From Streptomyces parvus (lineage in GTDB: Bacteria > Actinomycetota > Actinomycetes > Streptomycetales > Streptomycetaceae), in NCBI RefSeq assembly GCF_032121415.1, contig NZ_CP135079.1:3224001-3288000 (forward strand): a DNA stretch of 64,000 nt. Reading direction: 5' to 3'. The translations under genes and the position numbers were made by a program. A model generated the notes under the pieces. The model was not told the origin of the DNA. It saw only the letters and a list, made by a program, of their open reading frames with translations, and did not search any database. This document shows, piece after piece, positions 54,853-61,999 of the stretch (its first letter is position 1; each line of letters starts with the position of its first letter).

Positions 54853-55650
54853 TCAAGCGTTGGCTTCCCAGTCGATCCTTGCTTGAACGAGCATCTTGCG
54901 GGTCTCGTCAAGCCGTGCGGCCTGCGTTCGGAGCTTGTCGGCAATGTCTGCTAGGTCAGCGGGTCCGAGATTCTCCATCCAGCGACCCTCCACCACCTCT
55001 AGATCGACGTGCGGCACACGGGATGGTGGGTCGCTGTCGAAGGGGCGTACTTGCAAATGTCCGCGAAAGATCTCTTCGGGCTCGGCTAGGTCGTCGCACC
55101 CGGGCCCGGCCACACTCATCTCGACGCCTTCGACGGTAAGCCAGTGATCGATATCCACCAGCAAGCCGAGCCGGTCGGCGCGCAGCGGTTTCTCCGCATA
55201 GCCATCGACACTGCTGCGCTCGACCCACGGAGGGAGATAGCCGGAAAGATGCCCGCCCCCTTCGATGGTGATAGTCCAAGTAGTTGGCCGCTTCACGGTT
55301 TCGGCGGCCGGATCAGGCGAGTACGTCGTGGCTTGAAGCTGGTCAGCGAGCTCCACCACCTGGCTGGCAAACGCGCCGATCCTCATGGCATAGGAACGCA
55401 ATCCGGCGACATCGAAGTCACCGCTGTCGCCTCGGTGGGTGACGCTGGCAGTCAGTTCACCGTCGCCATCGAGATCGTGGAGCCAGGCACGCAAGTGAGG
55501 GGCCGACTCCTGTCCAGTGCCTAGCACCTCGGCGACGACGCCCATGTGCGAATGGTGGTCGCCAGTGTCGGTGCACCATGTGTAGGCGGAACAAGCAGGG
55601 GTGGGGGCGATTGCAGGAAGTGGAGCCGACTCAACGGTGGTGGCCTTCAT
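54853..55650 (-). CDS. DUF6907-like plasmid/element protein
   Basis: 265 residues, start ATG 55650 (MKATTVESAPLPAIAP). The N-terminal half has CSAYTWCTDTGDHHSHMG with paired Cys and His, and LTASVTHRGDSGDFDVAGLR; the C-terminal half has TWTITIEGGGHLSGYLPPW and ends in a helix (LADIADKLRTQAARLDE). Similar small domains occur in Streptomyces integrative elements and plasmids (family name from memory). The function is unknown. It is leftward at the right end of the element. Confidence 0.55.
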   Translation of the reverse strand: MKATTVESAPLPAIAPTPACSAYTWCTDTGDHHSHMGVVAEVLGTGQESAPHLRAWLHDLDGDGELTASVTHRGDSGDFDVAGLRSYAMRIGAFASQVVELADQLQATTYSPDPAAETVKRPTTWTITIEGGGHLSGYLPPWVERSSVDGYAEKPLRADRLGLLVDIDHWLTVEGVEMSVAGPGCDDLAEPEEIFRGHLQVRPFDSDPPSRVPHVDLEVVEGRWMENLGPADLADIADKLRTQAARLDETRKMLVQARIDWEANA

Positions 55651-55949
55651 GCCGGAGGTACTACCACCACGAGAGTCGACCATGCACCCCCAGACACGGT
55701 CCACCCCACCGGGTGATCTATGTGTGAGGAAGGGGCTGCAGGGAATAGGTCCAGGCTTCAGCCTCAGCATAGAAGCGACTAGGGATGCCACGTTCGGCAA
55801 TGGTGCGTTGACCGAGCGGAACGTGTCTCAGCAGGGTCTCAGTTCTAGTCTCATTCGCCCCCGTCCGAGCCCGTCCGGATACGGCAACGCCGAACGCTCC
55901 GCCGCAGGTCAGGACGCCCCCGACCCCCGCCGGACCCCCATACGAACAT
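55651..55949. promoter_or_regulatory. Right end region of the element
   Basis: About 300 bp between the last gene and attR. It holds the arm-like motif at 55834-55855 and otherwise nothing I can name. Confidence 0.4.
55834..55855 (+). repeat. Candidate integrase arm site, right
   Basis: GGTCTCAGTTCTAGTCTCAT plus TC: 19 of 22 positions match the left-end motif at 29726-29747. A further TCTCAG lies at 55826-55831. Confidence 0.5.
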
Positions 55950-56027
55950 TTGGAAAGCGTGTTGGGGGCAACCCCTCACGAGTTCGAATCTCGTATCCTC
56001 CGCCATTGCTCTCACCGGGCAATACGT
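55950..56027 (+). repeat. attR, 78-bp direct repeat
   Basis: Identical copy of the tRNA-Ser 3' half from the anticodon loop through CCA and 22 bp beyond. It lacks the 5' half and cannot make a tRNA. Confidence 0.92.
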
Positions 56028-56028
56028 C

Positions 56029-56060
56029 GAAGGCCCCCGCAGCTCGCTGCGGGGGCCTTC
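56029..56060 (+). terminator. Original chromosomal terminator of tRNA-Ser, displaced beyond attR
   Basis: Perfect 14-bp inverted repeat GAAGGCCCCCGCAG / CTGCGGGGGCCTTC with loop CTCG, at the same distance from the att repeat as the element-borne hairpin at 29685. Confidence 0.75.
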
Positions 56061-56136
56061 GACGTCGGCCGCGTACACGTTGTCCCGGTCTCCGCCCTCG
56101 CGGGGGTGCAGTGGTGCGGCGATACGCTCGCGGACC

Positions 56137-57021
56137 ATGGACTGGGTCGAACGTGCCGCGCGGTTGAGGCAGTGGACGAGGAGCGGGGTGCGGGCTCCGC
56201 ACAAGCCCCTGCTGCTCCTTTACGCGCTCAGCCGGTTTCAGCAGGACTCCGACGGAGCGTTGCGCTACAGCGCGGTGGAGGAGGATCTGGGACGGCTGCT
56301 CGCCGAGTACGGGCCCGGGAACCGGACGACGCCCGCCTACCCCTTTCATCACCTGGTGAGCGACGGTGTGTGGGAGGTGCGCACCGAGCGGGGGCCGGGG
56401 AGCCCCGGGAGCGGGGTCGGGGAACTGCGTGCGACCGGTGCCGCCGGCCGGCTCGCGCCGGAGCTGCGTGCGGCGCTGCGGCGGGAGCCGTCCCTGCTCG
56501 GCCGGATGGCGCGGGTGCTGCTCGACCTCCATTTCCCGCCCTCCCTCCACGGCGAGTTGTGCGAAGCCGTCGGCCTGGCACTGGAGGAGGCCGAGGCCGG
56601 ACCGGCAGCGGCCGCGCGCAGGCAGCGGGACCGGCGGATGCGGGAGATGGTCCTGACCGCCTACGAGTACCGGTGCGCCTTCTGCGGGTACGACGGGAGG
56701 ATCGGAGCGGTGCCGGTCGGGCTCGAGGCCGCCCATGTGCGCTGGTGGGCGTTTGACGGGCCGGACGACGTCGAGAACGGCCTGTGCCTCTGCTCGCTGC
56801 ACCACAAGCTGTTCGACAAAGGCGTCCTCGGCCTCGGCGAGGGTCACCGCATCCTGGTCTCACAGAGCTTCGTCGGCCGCAGCGCCGCCGCCCGCGAGCA
56901 CGTCATCGCGCTCGCCGGCCGTCCGGTGATCGGCCCCCAGCCCGGCGTCCGCCCGGTCGCCGCCGACCATCGCTCCTGGCACACCGGCCAGGTCTTCCAC
57001 GGCAGCCCCCGTCCTGCGTGA
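56137..57021 (+). CDS. Probable phosphorothioate-dependent HNH endonuclease (SBD-HNH, ScoMcrA-like)
   Basis: 294 residues, ATG 56137. The N-terminal half carries the pattern of sulfur-binding domains (APHKPLLLLYALSRF, then TPAYPFHHLVSDGVWEV with the Tyr-Pro pair that lines the sulfur pocket). The C-terminal half is an HNH nuclease with YRCAFCGYDG, GLEAAHVRWWAFDGPD and GLCLCSLHHKLFDKGVL; four cysteines probably hold zinc. Such type IV enzymes cut phosphorothioate-modified foreign DNA. It lies outside the element in the chromosomal backbone. Confidence 0.78.
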   Translation: MDWVERAARLRQWTRSGVRAPHKPLLLLYALSRFQQDSDGALRYSAVEEDLGRLLAEYGPGNRTTPAYPFHHLVSDGVWEVRTERGPGSPGSGVGELRATGAAGRLAPELRAALRREPSLLGRMARVLLDLHFPPSLHGELCEAVGLALEEAEAGPAAAARRQRDRRMREMVLTAYEYRCAFCGYDGRIGAVPVGLEAAHVRWWAFDGPDDVENGLCLCSLHHKLFDKGVLGLGEGHRILVSQSFVGRSAAAREHVIALAGRPVIGPQPGVRPVAADHRSWHTGQVFHGSPRPA

Positions 57022-57206
57022 CCGCCGGTACGACGATCACCGTGCCACCGGTCGGCGGCCCGCCGCCAGCGATCAACTGGCTTTAAATCAGCGGCGGTTG
57101 CCGCCCTCCTCGTGGACCATGGAGACGGAGACGGGTCAGCCGATCCGGGTCTGGCCCGCCGTGTGCGCATCGCCCGTGGCGGTGCCGGACGATGGGGGAC
57201 ATCCGA

Positions 57207-58394
57207 GTGAAGCTTCGAAGAACCGTTGGCGTGCTGTTCGGTGCGGCGCTGGCGGTCGTCACCTTCGTGACGCCGGTCGGCGCGCAGTCGGCGCAGACCG
57301 GCTCCTCGACCACGTACCAGATCAACGCACGGCACGACGGAAGCCTTGTCGATTCCGCCGTGGGTGCTCCGCCGCTCAGCCGGAAGTGGTCCCGTGACCT
57401 GGGTGGGAACGTCTCCTACCCCGTCGTGGCCGGCGGGCGCGTCTTCGTGACCGTCGCCTCGCCGGACGGGTACGGCACCGTCCTGCACGCCCTGGACGCG
57501 GACACGGGCGAGAACGCCTGGAAGCCGGTCGACCTCGGCGGCACCTACTGGTGGTCCGCGCTCGCCTACGGGGGCGGACGGCTCTACGCCCAGAACTACG
57601 ACGGTGTGCTGACGGCCTTCCATCCGGCCACCGGGGCGGTGCTCTGGACCGTCAAGTTGCCCGACCAGCACTCCTTCTCCTCCCCGCCCACCTTCTCCGG
57701 TGGTCTCGTGTACACCGGCGGGGCCGGCTCGGGCGGCACCCTGTACGCGGTGGACGCCGCCAGCGGGGCAGTGCGGTGGACGCAGTCCGTCGAGAACGGG
57801 GACAACAGCTCGCCCGCCGTCACGGCGAACGGGGTCTACGTCTCGTACGCCTGCGAGCGGACCTACTCCTTCGAGCCGGCATCGGGCGCTCCGGTCTGGG
57901 AGCGCCGGACCGACTGCTCCGGCGGCGGCGGCCGTACCCCTGTCGTCGCCGACGGCGGTGTCTGGATCCGCGACGGCAGCGGCGGGGCCCCCGCGGTGCT
58001 CAACACCGCCGACGGGAAGGTCCGCGGCACCTACCCGGCCGACGGCTGGTCGCCGGCGCCCGCCTTCGACGGGCGCCAGGGCTACTTCGTCGATGACGGC
58101 GTTCTGCAGGAGCGGCACAGCCGCACCCTGGCCAGTCGCTGGACGTTCCAGGGGGACGGCCGCATCAGCACCGCGCCGATCGTCGTCAACGGCTACGTCT
58201 ACGTCGGCTCCCTGAGCGGTCAGCTGTGGGCGCTCAACGGCGCCACCGGCCAGTCCGTCTGGTCCACCGACGTCGGCGCGCCGATCAACGAGCCCGACGA
58301 GCACAACGTCTCCCAGCCGCTGACCGGTCTCGGAGCCGGCGGCGGGCTCGTGGTGGTCCCGGCCACCAACCTGCTGGTCGCGTACGGACAGTGA
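57207..58394 (+). CDS. Secreted PQQ-like beta-propeller protein
   Basis: About 395 residues. The GTG at 57207 has GGGGGAC upstream and gives the signal peptide VKLRRTVGVLFGAALAVVTF; an ATG at 57192 is the alternative. The mature part consists of repeated blades with the pattern LYAVDAASGAVRWT, LHALDADTGENAW, LWALNGATGQSVWSTD, the PQQ/WD-like motif. It is probably extracellular, a binding or enzyme scaffold; PQQ itself may not be bound. A hairpin follows the stop. Confidence 0.78.
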   Translation: MKLRRTVGVLFGAALAVVTFVTPVGAQSAQTGSSTTYQINARHDGSLVDSAVGAPPLSRKWSRDLGGNVSYPVVAGGRVFVTVASPDGYGTVLHALDADTGENAWKPVDLGGTYWWSALAYGGGRLYAQNYDGVLTAFHPATGAVLWTVKLPDQHSFSSPPTFSGGLVYTGGAGSGGTLYAVDAASGAVRWTQSVENGDNSSPAVTANGVYVSYACERTYSFEPASGAPVWERRTDCSGGGGRTPVVADGGVWIRDGSGGAPAVLNTADGKVRGTYPADGWSPAPAFDGRQGYFVDDGVLQERHSRTLASRWTFQGDGRISTAPIVVNGYVYVGSLSGQLWALNGATGQSVWSTDVGAPINEPDEHNVSQPLTGLGAGGGLVVVPATNLLVAYGQ

Positions 58395-58399
58395 GCCCT

Positions 58400-58441
58400 G
58401 GGGGTGGCTTCGGGTCCCGTGGCCCGGACGCCACCCCCTTT
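58400..58441 (+). terminator. Terminator of the beta-propeller gene
   Basis: Inverted repeat GGGGGTGGC (58400-58408) / GCCACCCCC (58430-58438), then TTT. Confidence 0.6.
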
Positions 58442-58783
58442 GCCCGTTCTGCGACCGACCCTCCTCGTACGGTCACGCCCACGGCCCGGCGCCGCAGGGG
58501 ACGGGCGCGTCCGCCGGCGGGCCCCTGGCCGAAAAGCGAGCAGGGGCGCCGTCCGGCAGAGCCGCTGCGCAGGGACCGTGCCGAGGCTTCCCGCCCGGCT
58601 CCGTCACGGAGGCCCGGGCGGTACTTTTCGGACAACTGCGGGCCGTCCGGGTGACCGCAGACAACCCGACCACCCCGCGGGGCCTCTCACAGGCCGGACA
58701 CAGCGTCGCCACAGGTGAGTTGAGTTGGGGCCGTGCTGATCGTCCACGTTCCATCGCGCACTCGGAAGCCGGAAGTACGAGGA
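58442..58783. other. Intergenic region upstream of the lysyl oxidase-like gene
   Basis: About 340 bp without a convincing gene. A promoter for the secreted oxidase should lie near 58690-58770, where GC content drops. Confidence 0.35.
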
Positions 58784-60601
58784 ATGATGACCAGATCCCC
58801 GCAGGGCCGCACCAACCGACTCACCCGCCCCTCGATCGCCGTCGCCGTGGCCGTCGCCGTGACGGCGGGTGTCGTTGCCGCCGCGCCCGACGCCAGGACG
58901 GCCGAGCCGACGCCGAAGCTCAGCCTGATCGCCGCCTCCACCTCGGTGACGCTAGACTCGTGGAAGGACGATCCCGGTGTCTATCTCGACCTCGGGACCT
59001 ATCTGACCTCGGAGAACGGCGCCTTCGAGCTCAAGGTGACCCGGAAGTCGTACAAGGACCCGGTCGTCGCCACGCAGGTGCTCCGGAACGGCAAGAAGAC
59101 CACCACCAAGGCGCTTCCCGCCGGACTCGTGAAGGACTTCTCCGGGCTGCCGGGCTTCGCGCAGATCTCGGTCACCGACGCGGCCGGCAAGACCGTGCTG
59201 AAGCAGACCGAGGCGTTCTGCCCCAACAACGCCTCCGGGCGGATCCGGCCGGACGCCCCCGCCAACTCGAAGTATCCGCAGAGCTGTCCGGTGAACCCCT
59301 TCACCCTCGGCTCGGTGTGGGGCGTGGAGAACGGCTGGGCGTCCAACACCTACGCCGGGTACTACGCCAAGCCGGTCCAGCTGGCCGCCGGGAGCTATAC
59401 CGCCAAGATCTCCGTGACGAAGAAGTACCGCGACCTCTTCGGCATCGCGAACAAGCCGCAGACCGTCAAGGTCACGGTTCGTGAGCGCAGTTGGGAAGAG
59501 GAAGAGGGCTCGGGCTCCGCACCCCGCAGCGCGGCTCCCCAGTCCGCCAAGTCCGCGGCCGGACAGCCCGGACACCAGGGGCACACAGGGCACGGCGGCC
59601 ATGAAGGCCACCAGCAGGCCGCCGACGCGCCCGCCGCCTCGGCCCATGCCGCGCACGGTGCCCCCGCCCGTCCCGAGGCCCCCGCCGCCCGGACGACCGG
59701 TGCCGCGCCCACCTTCAACGTCGGTCACGGGCCCTACCCGCCCGCTCCGCCCGCCCTGCCCTGGGCGCTCAAGAAGGAGTCCCTCCAGCGGCAGGCCTTC
59801 TCGGCCGCCAAGGTCGGCGACCGTCCCGGGCAGACCGACGGGTCGCGGCAGGCTCCCGCGGCGAGGCCCAACGCCAAGCGGCCCACCGGCAGAGCCACCG
59901 TGCCCGACGTGCCCAAGCCGGACCTGCGCTCGCTGCCCGCGTACGGCATCACCGTCAACGACGGCTACGAGGAGAAGGCGGGCAGGGACTACCTCGCCTT
60001 CAGCGCCAACGTGTGGAACGCGGGCCCGGCCAAGCTCGTCGTGGACGGCTTCCGCTCCCCGGGCAAGGAGCTGATGGACGCCTACCAGTACTTCTACGAC
60101 GCCAAGGGCAAGCAGGTCGGCTACACCCCGACCGGCACCATGGAGTGGGACCCGCGTCCCGGCCACGAGCACTGGCACTTCACGGACTTCGCCAGCTACC
60201 GGCTGCTGAAGGCCGACAAGAAGGAGTCGGTGCGCAGCGGCAAGGAGGCGTTCTGCCTGGCCAACACCGACGCCGTCGACTACACGGTGAAGAACGCCAA
60301 CTGGCACCCGGACAACACCGACCTGTCCACCGCGTGCGGCCAGGAGAACTCGATCTCCGTCCGCGAGGTGCTCGACGTCGGCTCCGGTGACACCTACACC
60401 CAGGACCTGCCCGGCCAGTCCTTCGACATCACGGGCCTGCCGAACGGCACGTACTACATCCAGGTCCTCGCCAACCCGGAGAACCGGCTCAAGGAGACCA
60501 ACCACAAGAACAACAGCGCCCTGCGCAAGGTCGTCCTCGGCGGGAAGAAGGGCGCCCGGACCGTGGAGGTCCCCGCCCATGAGCTGGTGAACGCCAACTA
60601 G
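58784..60601 (+). CDS. Secreted lysyl oxidase-family protein with His-rich linker
   Basis: 605 residues from ATG 58784 (a second ATG follows directly). A signal peptide (SIAVAVAVAVTAGVVAAAP) is followed by an N-terminal beta domain with a Cys pair. A linker holds a His-Gly-rich run (GHQGHTGHGGHEGHQQ, coded about 59565-59613) and a Pro-rich part. The C-terminal domain contains MEWDPRPGHEHWHFTDFASY, matching the copper-binding histidines of lysyl oxidases, and a conserved Tyr/Lys environment for the quinone cofactor. It probably oxidises amines of surface proteins. The His-rich run could deliver copper. Confidence 0.82.
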   Translation: MMTRSPQGRTNRLTRPSIAVAVAVAVTAGVVAAAPDARTAEPTPKLSLIAASTSVTLDSWKDDPGVYLDLGTYLTSENGAFELKVTRKSYKDPVVATQVLRNGKKTTTKALPAGLVKDFSGLPGFAQISVTDAAGKTVLKQTEAFCPNNASGRIRPDAPANSKYPQSCPVNPFTLGSVWGVENGWASNTYAGYYAKPVQLAAGSYTAKISVTKKYRDLFGIANKPQTVKVTVRERSWEEEEGSGSAPRSAAPQSAKSAAGQPGHQGHTGHGGHEGHQQAADAPAASAHAAHGAPARPEAPAARTTGAAPTFNVGHGPYPPAPPALPWALKKESLQRQAFSAAKVGDRPGQTDGSRQAPAARPNAKRPTGRATVPDVPKPDLRSLPAYGITVNDGYEEKAGRDYLAFSANVWNAGPAKLVVDGFRSPGKELMDAYQYFYDAKGKQVGYTPTGTMEWDPRPGHEHWHFTDFASYRLLKADKKESVRSGKEAFCLANTDAVDYTVKNANWHPDNTDLSTACGQENSISVREVLDVGSGDTYTQDLPGQSFDITGLPNGTYYIQVLANPENRLKETNHKNNSALRKVVLGGKKGARTVEVPAHELVNAN

Positions 60602-60644
60602 GACGGCGCCGTACGTCCGTCGGGGCACTGCCTCGTGCACGTCC

Positions 60645-60677
60645 CGCAGGCCCCGGGAAGCCTTCCCGGGGCCTGCG
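60645..60677. terminator. Bidirectional terminator after the lysyl oxidase-like gene
   Basis: Perfect 16-bp inverted repeat CGCAGGCCCCGGGAAG / CTTCCCGGGGCCTGCG between convergent genes. Confidence 0.75.
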
Positions 60678-60711
60678 GCATGCCCGGGCCCGGCCCGCGG
60701 CCCCCGCCGCC

Positions 60712-61905
60712 TCACCCCCGGTCGGCCCCGCCCTCCCCCGCCGGCCGCCGCTCCAGGATCCGGGCCGTGGCGTCCGCGTCGAGGTGGGCGGTGCCCTCGT
60801 CGCCGGTGACCGTGACCCGGACCCGGGGCCCCGTGCCCGGCCCCGTGCCGGAGTCCGGTGCCACGTCGATGCGCCAGCTCTTCGGGGAGCGGACGCCGAG
60901 CGTCGTGCGGGCCTCACGGACCAGGGCGGGGAACAGTTCGTACGGGAGCATCTGGACGTGCAGCGTCTCGCCGGGCGGTCGGGCGGAGTCGCCGCGGATC
61001 TCCATGCGGCGCTCCTGGATGGTGATCGCGGTGACCTCCGAGGTGCCCGCGCGTTCCGCCAGTTCCGTGACCGTCTCCCGCATCCGGCCCAGGACCAGCA
61101 GCGAGGAGGAGTGCCCGGAGACCGTCGTGGAGGTGGTGAACGTCCGCGAGACGGAGACGGAGGCGGAGGCGGACGACGTGACGGAGGGCTGCTTCGGCGA
61201 GGAACCCACGTGGTCCTCGGAGGTGAACAACTCGCCCCGGAAGAGAAGCACCACCAGCGCCGCGCCCGCCAGGAACGTGACGAGCACCAGCACACACCAG
61301 GAGCCCTCGCTGAGCCCCGGTTTCTCCACCAGCGTGGATTCGGGCGCCGAGTCGATCTCCGCCGCCTCGGCCCGGCGGCTCCACTCCGGGGTCGGGCGGG
61401 TGACGATCCGCACGTCCCAGGGCTCGTCCGGGCGGTACTCCACCACCGCGATGCCGCGCGGCCGGTAGGCGGGGATGTCGACCAGGTTGACGGACTGGTC
61501 GACCTTCACGCGGTACGCCGGGCGGCCGTCCTCCGGCTCCGGTGCGACCGTCAGCAGGAACTCCACCGGTACGTCGGCCGATTCGCCACTCGTCGCCCGC
61601 AGGTCCTCGATCCGGGCGAGAGCGGTCCGGGTGACCGGCGGTTCGGCGGGCCCCGGGCTTCGCCGCCCGGCGGCGAAGCCGATCAGGACGAGGAGGAGCA
61701 GGACCCCGCCGCCCGAGAGGAACACCGGCACCCGCTCCAGGATCACGCCGACCACGAGGGCCGCGACCGCCGCCCCCGCCAGCCCCGACGTGAAGGTCAG
61801 GCGCAGCCCGGCCAGGATCCCCTTGATGACCGAACGCTCCCGCACAGCAGGTCCGTCGGCCTCGGCCGATTGCTGCGCGGCCGGTCTCTGCCCCGTTGTC
61901 CCCAT
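60712..61905 (-). CDS. Membrane protein of unknown function
   Basis: 397 residues, ATG 61905 (MGTTGQRPAAQQSAEAD). Two adjacent hydrophobic helices near 40-80 (GLAGAAVAALVVGVILERV, VFLSGGGVLLLLVLIGFAAG) and another near 210-230 (WCVLVLVTFLAGAALVVLLF). Between them lies a beta-rich cytoplasmic part with PAYRVKVDQSVNLVDIPAY, DUF3592-like in feel. The last 160 residues are outside, with a Ser-rich stretch and a basic/acidic fold (GETLHVQMLPYELFPALVREA). I recognise no function. Confidence 0.65.
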   Translation of the reverse strand: MGTTGQRPAAQQSAEADGPAVRERSVIKGILAGLRLTFTSGLAGAAVAALVVGVILERVPVFLSGGGVLLLLVLIGFAAGRRSPGPAEPPVTRTALARIEDLRATSGESADVPVEFLLTVAPEPEDGRPAYRVKVDQSVNLVDIPAYRPRGIAVVEYRPDEPWDVRIVTRPTPEWSRRAEAAEIDSAPESTLVEKPGLSEGSWCVLVLVTFLAGAALVVLLFRGELFTSEDHVGSSPKQPSVTSSASASVSVSRTFTTSTTVSGHSSSLLVLGRMRETVTELAERAGTSEVTAITIQERRMEIRGDSARPPGETLHVQMLPYELFPALVREARTTLGVRSPKSWRIDVAPDSGTGPGTGPRVRVTVTGDEGTAHLDADATARILERRPAGEGGADRG

Positions 61906-61999
61906 GACCGTGATTGTGCCGGTCGGGAGCGGTCCGGGGCAGGTGCCGGACGAAGAAGGACGGTGCGGCCGGCGAGGACCGGCCCGCCGGCCGGCGGGG

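Larger units (their letters stand above)
29606..56027. mobile_element. Integrative mobilizable element in tRNA-Ser (about 26.3 kb)
   Basis: It is bounded by a perfect 78-bp direct repeat (29606-29683 and 55950-56027), which gives the 26,344-bp unit. Inside are integrase, excisionase, XRE regulator, helicase, MobC, relaxase, a Nudix protein, a restriction-modification pair, a CBASS-like operon and an eight-gene metabolic operon. AICE-type features (tRNA site, int-xis pair, Nudix protein) are mixed with a MobA-type relaxase. No TraB/FtsK-like translocase or replication initiator of the RepSA type is visible, so it probably needs a helper for transfer. Confidence 0.9.

Noticed and set aside
29606..56027. 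Complete self-transmissible AICE
   Set aside because: No FtsK/TraB-like translocase or RepSA/Prim-Pol initiator was found, whereas a MobA relaxase and MobC are present, so a mobilizable element fits better.
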